Origin: a bacterium | GTDB lineage: Bacteria > Vulcanimicrobiota > Xenobia > Xenobiales > Xenobiaceae | NCBI GenBank assembly: GCA_022839105.1 | Contig: JALHDH010000073.1 | Span: 1-18,265, forward strand | Reading direction: 5' to 3' | DNA length: 18,265 nt | Program-made: the position numbers and the translations under genes | The notes under the pieces: generated by a model | The model's database searches: none | What the model saw: the letters and a program-made list of their open reading frames with translations, nothing else | What the model was told of the DNA's origin: nothing | Part shown: positions 8,134-15,366 of the stretch, one piece after another | Numbering within the stretch: position 1 is the first letter of the stretch | How the letters are laid out: the number at the start of each line of letters is the position of its first letter

Positions 8134-9684
8134 ATGAAGACCCTGGTGGAACTGGAACTCACCCCGGCCCAGGCAGCGGATCCGGCGGCCGTCCGGAAGG
8201 CCTGTGCCGAGCGTCTGGGCTGGAGCTGCGGGGATTGGCAGGTGGTCCCCCGGCACCGCTCGATCGACTCCCGACGCGGCCAACCCCGGGTCCACCTGAC
8301 GGTCCAGGTCTATCGGGATGAAGAGCCGGCGCTCGAGCCGCCCACCTTCCGGGAGCCTCCTTCGCGACTCCGGCACCGGGTGGTGATCGTGGGTGCCGGC
8401 CCCGCCGGGTACTTTGCGGCCCTGGAGCTTCTCCTTCATGGAATCCGACCCGTCGTCCTGGAGCGGGGCAAGGACACCCAGGCCCGCCGTTACGATCTGC
8501 GCGCGATCATGCGCGAGGGGCGGGTGGACCCGCACTCCAACTACTGCTTCGGGGAGGGTGGAGCGGGGGCCTATTCCGATGGCAAGCTCCACACCCGCTC
8601 CGGAAAGCGGGGCGATGTCGGCCAGGTCCTGCGCTGGCTGGTCGAGCACGGAGCGCGCTCGGAGATCCTGGTGGACTCCCATCCCCATCTCGGCTCGGAC
8701 CGGCTGCCCCACGTGGTGGCCAACATGCGCGCCACGATCCAGCGCCTGGGCGGAGAGGTGCACTTCGGCCACCACGTGAGCGATCTGCTCATGCAAGGAG
8801 GCCGGATTCGGGCCGCGGTGCTCGACGGAGTCGACTCATTCCCCGCCGACGCCCTGATCCTGGCCACCGGGCACTCGGCGCGGGATGTCTATCGCCTGCT
8901 GGATCGCCTGGGCTTGAGCCTGAAGGCCAAGCCCTTCGCCATGGGGGTCCGCATCGAGCATCCCCAGGAACTCATCGACCAGATCCAGTATCGCCAGAAT
9001 CCCCGGGACCCGTTCCTGCCGCCGGCCAGTTATCGGATCGCGCGCGACGGGGTCTATTCCTTCTGCATGTGCCCGGGAGGCCTGATCGTGCCGGCCGCGA
9101 CGGCTCCTGGTGAGCTGGTGGTCAACGGGATGTCCATGTCCTCGCGGAACTCGCGTTGGGCCAACTCCGGGATCGTGACCGGGGTGAGCGGGGAGGATTT
9201 CTCGGAATACCAGTCCTGCGGGCCCCTGGCGGGCCTGGAGTTCCAGGCTGCCTTGGAGCGGTCCGCCTTCGCTGCCAACGGGGAAGGTTCCCAGAAGGCC
9301 CCCGCGCAGCGCCTGGTCGATTTCCTGGCGGGTCGCGACCCGGTCGATCTGCCGCGCAGTTCCTACCATCCGGGCCTGGTGCCCTGGCCCCTGGGAGAAC
9401 TCCTGCCTCCCCGCCTGGGGCAGGCCCTGCGGCATGGTCTGGACCGCATCGGTCGGGCGATGCGCGGGTTCTGTTCCCGCGAGGCGGTCCTGGTGGCGGT
9501 CGAGTCCCGCACCAGCTCTCCGGTCCGGATCCCCAGGACTGCCGAGAAGCACTATCCGATGTGCTTCAATCTCTTCCCCTGCGGGGAAGGAGCCGGCTTT
9601 GCCGGGGGCATCGTCTCGGCGGCCCTGGATGGCCAGGCGGTGGCTCGGGCCGTGGCGCTCGCCCTGTCGAGGGCAGGCTCATGA
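8134..9684 (+). CDS. FAD-dependent dehydrogenase of the COG2509 type
   Basis: The protein has 516 residues, usual for this family. An N-terminal segment of about 80 residues, similar in placement to that of other COG2509 proteins, leads into an FAD-binding Rossmann motif VIVGAGPAGYFAALE (84-98), ending at Glu110-Arg111. The glycine-rich stretch CFGEGGAGAYSDGKLHTR (about 137-154) and the C-terminal CGEGAGFAGGIVSAALDG, which should close the FAD site, are typical of the family. The physiological substrate of COG2509 proteins is not established, so I assign only FAD-dependent oxidoreductase. ATG 8134 follows GGAG by 11 bases. The stop overlaps the next gene (ATGA), indicating an operon of two. 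Codon usage matches the neighbours and there is no sign of transfer. Confidence 0.88.
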   Translation: MKTLVELELTPAQAADPAAVRKACAERLGWSCGDWQVVPRHRSIDSRRGQPRVHLTVQVYRDEEPALEPPTFREPPSRLRHRVVIVGAGPAGYFAALELLLHGIRPVVLERGKDTQARRYDLRAIMREGRVDPHSNYCFGEGGAGAYSDGKLHTRSGKRGDVGQVLRWLVEHGARSEILVDSHPHLGSDRLPHVVANMRATIQRLGGEVHFGHHVSDLLMQGGRIRAAVLDGVDSFPADALILATGHSARDVYRLLDRLGLSLKAKPFAMGVRIEHPQELIDQIQYRQNPRDPFLPPASYRIARDGVYSFCMCPGGLIVPAATAPGELVVNGMSMSSRNSRWANSGIVTGVSGEDFSEYQSCGPLAGLEFQAALERSAFAANGEGSQKAPAQRLVDFLAGRDPVDLPRSSYHPGLVPWPLGELLPPRLGQALRHGLDRIGRAMRGFCSREAVLVAVESRTSSPVRIPRTAEKHYPMCFNLFPCGEGAGFAGGIVSAALDGQAVARAVALALSRAGS

Positions 9685-10421
9685 AGCCCTGGGTCGAGCT
9701 GGATCGGACGCGGGCACCCGGCGGCGGGGTCATGACCTTGTTGAACCGGGGGGAGGAGTTCGTGATCCGGGTGGACGGGATCGAGTTGATGTCCAGCCGT
9801 CTGCACGGGTCCGAGGAGAGCCTGGCCCGGATGGCCTGCGAGGCGGTTTCGGGCAACCCTGCCCCCTTGCGCGTCCTGGTTGGAGGTCTGGGCATGGGCT
9901 TCACGCTGCGGGCCGCTCTGGATGCCCTGCCTCGGGACAGCGCCGTGGTGGTCGCCGAGATCGTTCCCGAGGTGGTCTTCTGGAACCGGAAGGAGCTGGC
10001 AGCCCTCGCCGGTTCCCCCCTGGAGGACCCCCGCGTGGAGGTGGCCGTGCGGGACGTGGCCCAGGTGATCCGCGACCCCGAGGGTTGGGATGCCATCCTC
10101 CTGGATGTGGACAACGGGCCGGCGGCCGTGACCCGGGACGACAATGACCTTCTGTACAGCATCGCCGGTCTGGAAGAGACCCGCCGTTTCCTGCGGGCCG
10201 GAGGTCTCCTGGGCGTGTGGTCGGTCAGCCCCAACCGGCGCTTTGAAGAGCGTCTCCGCCAGGCCGGTTTCCACTTCCAGACCCATCAGGTTCCGGCCCG
10301 GTCGGGACGCAAGACCGGGAGCATGCACACCTTGTTCATGGCCCGGGCCCGGGAAGGGACGGCTCAGCCGGAGAGTCGGCGGGCGGCTTCGAGTTCGCCT
10401 CGATTCAGGTGGAAGATGTAG
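9681..10421 (+). CDS. Spermidine-synthase-like protein (class I methyltransferase fold)
   Basis: The protein has 246 residues. The nucleotide-binding loop VLVGGLGMG (65-73), the acidic end of strand 2 at Glu93, and LLDVDNGP (140-147) mark the Rossmann core shared by spermidine synthases and SAM methyltransferases. The LDVDNGP and LYSIAGL pattern belongs to a family usually annotated as spermidine synthase-like. The N-terminal beta domain is short, and polyamine-binding residues cannot be confirmed, so polyamine synthesis is not claimed. The start overlaps the upstream stop (ATGA). The last 19 codons lie over the convergent Fic gene; the tail there is rich in Arg and Ser and looks unlike a conserved domain, so the functional protein probably ends near residue 225. 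The reaction and substrate are unknown. Confidence 0.8.
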   Translation: MKPWVELDRTRAPGGGVMTLLNRGEEFVIRVDGIELMSSRLHGSEESLARMACEAVSGNPAPLRVLVGGLGMGFTLRAALDALPRDSAVVVAEIVPEVVFWNRKELAALAGSPLEDPRVEVAVRDVAQVIRDPEGWDAILLDVDNGPAAVTRDDNDLLYSIAGLEETRRFLRAGGLLGVWSVSPNRRFEERLRQAGFHFQTHQVPARSGRKTGSMHTLFMARAREGTAQPESRRAASSSPRFRWKM

Positions 10422-11614
10422 ATCTCCCGCAGGAGATCCACCAGGTCGGCATCCGCCTGGTTCCGCTTCCGGTAGCCCTTGGTGGCCTGGAGGAATCGGA
10501 CCTCGTAGCTCTTGGGGATCTCCTCGAAGGGGACATGGTTCTCGCGCAGGACGTGCCCGAGCAGGATCCGGGCCGTGCGGCTGTTGCCGTCCTCGAAGGG
10601 GTGGATGTAGAGGAATTCGTTGTACAGGAAGGCCGCCAGGTAGAGCACCTCGACGGTATTGGCGGGCTTCCAGTTCGAGGCGTCCTGCATCAGTTCGTGC
10701 AGGAGCGATTCGACCTGTCGGGCCGGGGCCGTCTTGAAGTGGGGGTTGTTTCGGACCTGGACCTGGTGGGTGCGGAAGTCGCCGCCGATCCTGGTGGAGG
10801 CCATGGCCACGCTGTGGTATTCCCGGACCAGGTCCAGGCTCAAACGGCGCTTCTCGTCGACCCGCTTGCGCATCCGCTCCCATGCCCGGGCATAGCACTT
10901 TGAAGATTCGGGATCGAAGAGCCCGGTGTTCTCTGGGATCACGCTGGCCTTGATGACCCGGGGCACGGGTCCCAGACCCCAGCCGACGGGACTCAGGCCC
11001 GGGGCTCCCAGCATCTTGCGCGCCTGCGCGGCCTGGGCCTTGCCGCCCGCCTGGGAGGCCAGGAGCTTCTCCTGGATGACCGTCTCCAACCGGATCTTCT
11101 TGCGGAAGAGCGCTCGGTTCCGGCGGATCCCCAGGAACTCGCACAGGCCATCCAGGAAGGGGTTCTGGATCAGCTTGCCGATGAACGGGCGGAAGGAGTA
11201 GACCAGGAGCAGGTCGTTGTGGATCAGGCGCGCGAGGACTTCAGGCCGGATCAGTTCGGTCGGGACGTCGGCTGAGGTGAAGTAGTCGAACCCGAAGACC
11301 TTCTTCAGGAAGTCGACCATGGCCTGGTCGAAGTAGGCGTTGTAGTCCAGATCGTAGGCCAGGGCAAAGGACAAGGCCAGGTTCAGCGCCTGGGCCCTCT
11401 TGTTGGGCGCCAGCGAATAGCGGTCCCCCTCGCGAAGGATCAACTTGTTGTCGACGAGTTCCTCCAGGGGGCGGAAGAGCATGTTCTCCTTGGGGATGTG
11501 CAGCAGGTGGGCCAATCGGGTCAGCGCGATCCCCTCAGGCCGACCTCCGACCGAGGCGAAGAGGTCCCAGCGGGTCAGTTCAGGGTGGCTGGTTCCAGGA
11601 CCGGTCTGCAACAA
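10364..11614 (-). CDS. Fic family protein with N-terminal winged-helix-like segment
   Basis: The protein has 416 residues. The Fic core (about 255-400) has the loop HPFEDGNSRTAR from His338, close to the consensus HPFx(D/E)GNGRxxR, with Ser345 in place of the second Gly. Fic proteins usually transfer AMP, or other phosphate-containing groups, to hydroxyl side chains of target proteins. The upstream beta-hairpin region (GGDFRTHQVQVR, 277-288) fits the family. I see no clear (S/T)xxxE(G/N) inhibitory helix and no antitoxin gene beside it. Residues 15-75 resemble a winged helix, and 75-165 are helical with no assignment. The start is TTG 11614, preceded by GGAGG with 6 bases spacing. The gene is divergent from yjbQ-like 11733, and its 3' end overlaps the neighbour by 58 bases. 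The target is unknown. Confidence 0.85.
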   Translation of the reverse strand: MLQTGPGTSHPELTRWDLFASVGGRPEGIALTRLAHLLHIPKENMLFRPLEELVDNKLILREGDRYSLAPNKRAQALNLALSFALAYDLDYNAYFDQAMVDFLKKVFGFDYFTSADVPTELIRPEVLARLIHNDLLLVYSFRPFIGKLIQNPFLDGLCEFLGIRRNRALFRKKIRLETVIQEKLLASQAGGKAQAAQARKMLGAPGLSPVGWGLGPVPRVIKASVIPENTGLFDPESSKCYARAWERMRKRVDEKRRLSLDLVREYHSVAMASTRIGGDFRTHQVQVRNNPHFKTAPARQVESLLHELMQDASNWKPANTVEVLYLAAFLYNEFLYIHPFEDGNSRTARILLGHVLRENHVPFEEIPKSYEVRFLQATKGYRKRNQADADLVDLLREIYIFHLNRGELEAARRLSG

Positions 11615-11683
11615 CGTCTTCCTCCGCTTGTCGGACCGCCCTCGAAAGGGAGGCCTTCAGGAATCAGGGGCTTCGACGCCCGG

Positions 11684-11698
11684 CAAGGGAGTCCCTTG
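11684..11698. repeat. Perfect inverted repeat between divergent fic and yjbQ-like genes
   Basis: CAAGGGAGTCCCTTG is a perfect 7-base inverted repeat around a single central base. It lies in the 118-base gap shared by two divergent starts, 35 bases before the yjbQ-like ATG and 70 bases before the fic TTG. It could be an operator. No clear -35/-10 pair was recognised on either strand in the gap, so the role is open. Confidence 0.5.
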
Positions 11699-11732
11699 GA
11701 GGGAAGCCGGCCCCAGGTCGGAATCTGGGGGG

Positions 11733-12140
11733 ATGTTTCGTCGTGAATGCGTCTTCACTCCGCATCGGCGCGGGCTTCTCGAGATCACCGGAGAGATCGG
11801 CCGGGCGGTTCGGGAAAGCGGGATCCGGGAGGGGATGTGCAACCTCTTCGTCCGACACACCTCGGCCGGTCTGTGCATCCAGGAGAACGCCGACCCTTCA
11901 GCCCGGGTCGACCTGGAGGTCTTCCTGGACCGCCTGGTTCCGTTCCAGGACTGGTTCTGTCACACCTCGGAGGGGTGTGACGACATGCCCTCCCACATCA
12001 AGAGCGTCCTGACCGAAGTCAGCCTGAATATTCCCGTGGTCCAGGGGCGTCTGGCCCTGGGCACCTGGCAGGGGATCTACCTCTGGGAGCACCGCGACCG
12101 GCCGACCCCGCGCAAGGTCCTCCTCACCTTGTGGGAGTGA
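11733..12140 (+). CDS. YjbQ family protein (UPF0047, secondary thiamine-phosphate synthase type)
   Basis: The protein has 135 residues, the usual length for the family. The diagnostic motifs appear in order: HTSAGLCIQENADP (42-55), HTSEGCDDMPSHIKS (77-91), and GRLALGTWQGIYLWEHR (105-121), containing the conserved His42, His77, His88 and Glu119. Family members can replace ThiE in vivo when overproduced, and some are annotated as secondary thiamine-phosphate synthase; the true physiological role is not settled. ATG 11733 follows a run of six G (11727-11732) that serves as a poor ribosome site. No thiamine genes are nearby. The next gene begins 62 bases downstream on the same strand, so they may share a transcript. 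The protein should be cytoplasmic. Confidence 0.92.
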   Translation: MFRRECVFTPHRRGLLEITGEIGRAVRESGIREGMCNLFVRHTSAGLCIQENADPSARVDLEVFLDRLVPFQDWFCHTSEGCDDMPSHIKSVLTEVSLNIPVVQGRLALGTWQGIYLWEHRDRPTPRKVLLTLWE

Positions 12141-12202
12141 GGGGCGAACCGGGGTCTCTGCCTGGAGGGGGAGCCCCACTTGAAGCGAAGCCTGGGCACC
12201 GC

Positions 12203-12925
12203 ATGGAAAGACTGCAGAAGATTCTGGCAGCGGCCGGATTCGGTTCCCGCCGCCGATGCGAGGACATGATCCGCGAGGGGCGGGTCACCGTGAACGGCAA
12301 GCCGGCTCGGCTCGGGGACTCCTGTGATCCGGAGCAGGATCGGATCCTGGTCGATGGGGTCCCGGCCAATCGTCGGGCCCTGGGACGCAGGGTGTACGTG
12401 CTGCTGAACAAGCCCAAAGGCTACGTCTCGACCGTGCGGGACGAAGCCGGCAGGCCGACGGTGATGGATCTGGTCGCCTCGATCAAGGAGCGGATCTATC
12501 CGGTCGGCCGGCTGGACCGGGACACCGAGGGTCTGCTGCTCCTGACCAACGACGGCGAACTGGCTTATGGCCTGACCCATCCGCGCCACCTGGTCGAGAA
12601 GGTGTACGTCGCAACCGTCGAGGGGTCCCCCTCCGAAGCGGTCCTGGCGGAGTTGAGCGCCGGGATCCTGCTGGAGGATGGTTTGACCGCGCCGGCTCGA
12701 GCCCGCCTGAATGCAGATGGAAGGGTCCGGTTGGCGATCCGGGAGGGTCGCAAGCACCAGGTCCGGCGCATGCTGGCGGCCGTGGGGCATCCGGTGCTGG
12801 AGTTGCGTCGGGTCCGGGTCGGGCCGCTGGAGCTGGGCGATCTGCCCCTGGGGTCCTTCCGGCACCTGATGCCACGGGAGGTGAAGGCCCTGCAGAAGGC
12901 CGCTGCGAGGGGAATCCGGGGGTGA
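12203..12925 (+). CDS. RsuA/RluB-family RNA pseudouridine synthase
   Basis: The protein has 240 residues. An N-terminal S4 domain (ERLQKILAAAGFGSRRRCEDMI, split by its usual turn, then VTVNGK) is followed by the catalytic domain with NKPKGYVST, the signature GRLDRDTEGLLLLTNDG (102-118; catalytic Asp105) and EGRKHQVRRML (181-191). The family modifies 16S (RsuA) or 23S (RluB, RluE) rRNA. The presence of an S4 domain and the length suit RluB or RsuA, but I cannot choose between them. The ribosome site before ATG 12203 is weak; a GGAGGGGGAG tract lies about 30 bases up. The stop overlaps a GTG start of a small ORF (GTGA), implying coupling. This is the second pseudouridine synthase in the window, from a different family from the one at 6503. 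Confidence 0.93.
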   Translation: MERLQKILAAAGFGSRRRCEDMIREGRVTVNGKPARLGDSCDPEQDRILVDGVPANRRALGRRVYVLLNKPKGYVSTVRDEAGRPTVMDLVASIKERIYPVGRLDRDTEGLLLLTNDGELAYGLTHPRHLVEKVYVATVEGSPSEAVLAELSAGILLEDGLTAPARARLNADGRVRLAIREGRKHQVRRMLAAVGHPVLELRRVRVGPLELGDLPLGSFRHLMPREVKALQKAAARGIRG

Positions 12926-13044
12926 GGAACCGGCTTGAGCTCCTGGGGATCGCCCTCCGGGTGCTGCTGAGCTGGCCGGGTCTGCTCTGGTACCTGGTGC
13001 CGCGCAGGTGGCGAGGAGGCTGGAAGAGCCCCTGGCAGCCCTGA
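12922..13044 (+). CDS. Small probable membrane protein, 40 residues, unknown function
   Basis: A GTG start overlaps the TGA of the RsuA-type gene (GTGA). The reading frame encodes 40 residues: a hydrophobic stretch from about residue 5 to 26 (LELLGIALRVLLSWPGLLWY, then LVP), followed by basic RRWR and a Trp-rich end. This reads as a single membrane helix with the positive end inside. No family is recognised. The overlap with the upstream gene and the helix-plus-basic design favour a real gene, but in such G+C-rich DNA a short open frame can arise by chance. The stop lies 16 bases before the end of the convergent membrane-protein gene. Confidence 0.45.
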   Translation: MRNRLELLGIALRVLLSWPGLLWYLVPRRWRGGWKSPWQP

Positions 13045-13060
13045 GGGCCTGCCAGGACTC

Positions 13061-13573
13061 TCAGATGACGAGGTCCTGCTGGCTGAGCTTCTTCTTGGTC
13101 TCCACGATGATCTCGCAGATCTCCTCAAACTCGGGGAAGAAGAACTTTTCGAAGCGGATGAAGGTCTTCCCGTCGCAGACCAGGGCGCTGGGGAAGAGCT
13201 TGCGCTGGTCCGGGCGGGGACCCGAGAACAGGACATTCTCCCAGCGGATGTGGACGGGCTGGCCCTTGCCCTCGAGGTACAGGAAGTACTTGGGGCTCAC
13301 CCCGATCCGCCGGCGGGAGTTCTTCAGGTAGACAGTGGTCAGGCCGGTGATGCAGACCACGGCGAAGAGGATTGGAAGATAGCCGGTCAGGTAGCGGAAA
13401 GGGTCGCCGGATTCCGGTGGGAAGGCGATCAACCCGAAACGGCCCATGTTGAGCAAGGCGACGATGAAAGGGGCAGCGATTCCACAGAGGAGCCAGAAGT
13501 TGCGCAAGCTCACGTGGAAGATCCGCTCTTTGGGCCCGGTGCGTGTAAAACCCACTTGCCGGCTCTTCGGCAT
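13061..13573 (-). CDS. Two-helix membrane protein with possible PH-like C-terminal domain
   Basis: The protein has 170 residues from ATG 13573. Two hydrophobic segments (about 24-50 and 61-82) are separated by a short loop. A C-terminal soluble part of about 88 residues follows, with alternating strands (RRRIGVSPKYFLYLEG, VHIRWENVLFSG, ALVCDGKTFIRFEKFF) and a final helix (FEEICEIIVETKKKLSQ). That order of strands and a closing helix, after a membrane hairpin, resembles bacterial PH-domain or YcxB-like proteins. The match is to general layout and no signature residue proves it. ATG 13573 has only a weak ribosome site (CAGG); the frame is open upstream, but the extension would run into dnaG and has no membrane or domain features. 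The gene diverges from dnaG with 39 bases between starts. Its function is unknown. Confidence 0.7.
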   Translation of the reverse strand: MPKSRQVGFTRTGPKERIFHVSLRNFWLLCGIAAPFIVALLNMGRFGLIAFPPESGDPFRYLTGYLPILFAVVCITGLTTVYLKNSRRRIGVSPKYFLYLEGKGQPVHIRWENVLFSGPRPDQRKLFPSALVCDGKTFIRFEKFFFPEFEEICEIIVETKKKLSQQDLVI

Positions 13574-13578
13574 GCCTG

Positions 13579-13597
13579 CCGGGAATTCCCTTCCCGG
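13579..13597. repeat. Inverted repeat in the gap between divergent membrane-protein gene and dnaG
   Basis: CCGGGAA (13579-13585) and TTCCCGG (13591-13597) pair across 5 bases, and within it GGGAATTCCC (13581-13590) is itself a perfect palindrome. It fills half of the 39-base gap. It could be an operator, or a leader hairpin for either gene. No promoter elements were recognised in the gap, so the dnaG promoter may lie inside the divergent gene. Confidence 0.45.
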
Positions 13598-13612
13598 AAT
13601 CGAGGTCGGAAG

Positions 13613-15355
13613 ATGAGCTTGAGGATACCCGAGGCGGCGCTTGACGAGATCCTGCGCCGCAGCGATCTGGTCGAGGTGATGGGGCGTTACGTCCAGCTCC
13701 GCCGGACGGGACGGAAGTTCGTGGCGCTTTGCCCCTTCCACCAGGAGAAGACCCCCTCCCTGCACGTCGACCCCGAGAAGGGGCTGTGGCACTGTTTCGG
13801 CTGCAAGGTGGGCGGAACCGTGCTGACCTTCGTCATGATGATGGAGGGGCTCAGCTTCCGGGAGGTGGCCCTGAAGATCGCCGCCGAAGTGGGAGTCCAC
13901 GTCGAGATCTCCCAGGAGGCGGCCCAGGAGGATTCCGAGCGCGAGAGAGCCTTCAACCTGCTGGATCGGGTGGCGGGCTATTATCACGAGCTCCTGCTGC
14001 GCAGCCCCCTGGGGCAGCCCGGCCGGGAGTACCTGGCCCAGCGGGGGATTTCCCGCGAGACCGCCGAGCGCTTTCGTCTGGGCTGGGCGCCCGAGGGCGG
14101 ACGGGCCCTGGTCTCAAAGCTGGAAAAGGCCGGATTCTCGCCGCAGGAATCCCTCCAGGCCGGGGTCCTGGTCGAGCGGAGCTCGGGTCTGCGCGACCTG
14201 TTGCGATCCCGGCTGGTCTTTCCGATCTGCGATACCCAGGGCCGGGTCGTGGCCTTCGGAGGACGCGCCCTGGGAGATGGCCAGCCGAAATACCTCAATT
14301 CTCCCGAATCCCCCTCCTACTCCAAGCGGAGGCACCTGTATGGGATCCACCTGGCCCGCGGCCCGATCTCCCGGACCGACCAGGCCATCCTGGTGGAAGG
14401 CTACTTCGATGTGGTCTCGCTTCATCAGGCCGGGATCCTCCAGGCCGTCGCCTCGTTGGGGACCGCCCTGACCCCGGAACAGGCCAGCCTCCTCCACCGC
14501 TATACCCGGACCGCGATCCTGGCCTATGATTCCGACCCGGCTGGGGAGCAGGCGACCTTGAAGGGCGCGGAGGTTCTCGAGGAGGCGGGCCTGCGGGTTC
14601 TGGTGGCCACGATGCCTGAAGGGGAAGACCCCGATTCTCTGGCTCGCAGGGATCCCCAGGCCCTCAGCACCCAGATCGCCTCGGCCATCGGTGTGGTCGA
14701 GTTCCAGATGGAATGCCTCCAGCGTCGGATCGACCTGTCCACTCCGGAAGGGAAAGAGGATTTCGTAAGAGAAGTCCTGCCGTCCATCGGTCGCATCCGC
14801 GACTCTGCCCGGCAGGACGCCTACGTGCGAAGGCTGGCCTATCGCACCGGGATCTCCGAGCAGAGGCTGCACTGGAGGCTCGGGCGCAAAGGTCGCCGAC
14901 CCGAGCCGGCCCGTCCGGGACCGCGGGTGCTCGATGTCGAGGAGAGGCTGCTTCACCTCTGTGCCACGAATCCCGAGTGGATCGGGGTGGTTCGCGAGAT
15001 CGTCTCGCTCGAGATGATCTCGCGGCAGGAGATGCGGCCTCTCTTCGCTGCCCTCCTCGGACTGGGGGAGAGGACGGAACCCGTGATGTTGGCGGAGTTC
15101 CTGCCCCATCTCCAGGAAGAAGGAATGGTTTCCAGGCTGACGGAAATACTGGCCCAAGAGCCGCTGCAGTCCACGCTCGAGGATGTCCGCAAGCTGGCGG
15201 TGTCGATTCGGGACCGGGCCCTGCGCGAAAGGCTGGAGATCCTCCGCAAGGAGGTCTTGCCGGCCTTGGACGCAGGGCGGCTGGATCCCGATGATCCGCT
15301 TTGTCAGGAATACTACCAGCTTCGGCGGCATTTCCACGGTCGGGCGATGCAGTGA
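13613..15355 (+). CDS. dnaG: DNA primase DnaG
   Basis: The protein has 580 residues, close to E. coli primase (581). It makes the RNA primers for DNA replication. The CHC2 zinc site is Cys40-His43 (CPFH) and Cys61-Cys64 (CFGC). The catalytic core follows, with the RNA-polymerase-like domain (ARG..YLNSPESPSYSKR region, 200-245) and Toprim acidic residues Glu262 (VEGYFDV) and Asp306/Asp308 (AYDSDPAGEQA). The C-terminal part (440-580) should be the helicase-binding domain; it is less conserved. ATG 13613 has GAGG 7 bases upstream. rpoD starts 11 bases after the stop, the classic dnaG-rpoD order of the macromolecular-synthesis operon. The rpsU gene often found upstream is not here; a divergent membrane-protein gene takes its place. 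Confidence 0.97.
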   Translation: MSLRIPEAALDEILRRSDLVEVMGRYVQLRRTGRKFVALCPFHQEKTPSLHVDPEKGLWHCFGCKVGGTVLTFVMMMEGLSFREVALKIAAEVGVHVEISQEAAQEDSERERAFNLLDRVAGYYHELLLRSPLGQPGREYLAQRGISRETAERFRLGWAPEGGRALVSKLEKAGFSPQESLQAGVLVERSSGLRDLLRSRLVFPICDTQGRVVAFGGRALGDGQPKYLNSPESPSYSKRRHLYGIHLARGPISRTDQAILVEGYFDVVSLHQAGILQAVASLGTALTPEQASLLHRYTRTAILAYDSDPAGEQATLKGAEVLEEAGLRVLVATMPEGEDPDSLARRDPQALSTQIASAIGVVEFQMECLQRRIDLSTPEGKEDFVREVLPSIGRIRDSARQDAYVRRLAYRTGISEQRLHWRLGRKGRRPEPARPGPRVLDVEERLLHLCATNPEWIGVVREIVSLEMISRQEMRPLFAALLGLGERTEPVMLAEFLPHLQEEGMVSRLTEILAQEPLQSTLEDVRKLAVSIRDRALRERLEILRKEVLPALDAGRLDPDDPLCQEYYQLRRHFHGRAMQ

Positions 15356-15366
15356 GGAGGACACAG

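Noticed and set aside
13041..13063. CTGAG/CTCAG hairpin between the small ORF and the convergent gene
   Set aside because: The stem is only five pairs, the loop is long and no T run follows, so it is not a credible terminator.
13574..13987. N-terminal extension of the minus-strand membrane protein to 308 residues
   Set aside because: The extension is antisense to the dnaG zinc-finger region, and the membrane helices and C-terminal domain are complete from ATG 13573.
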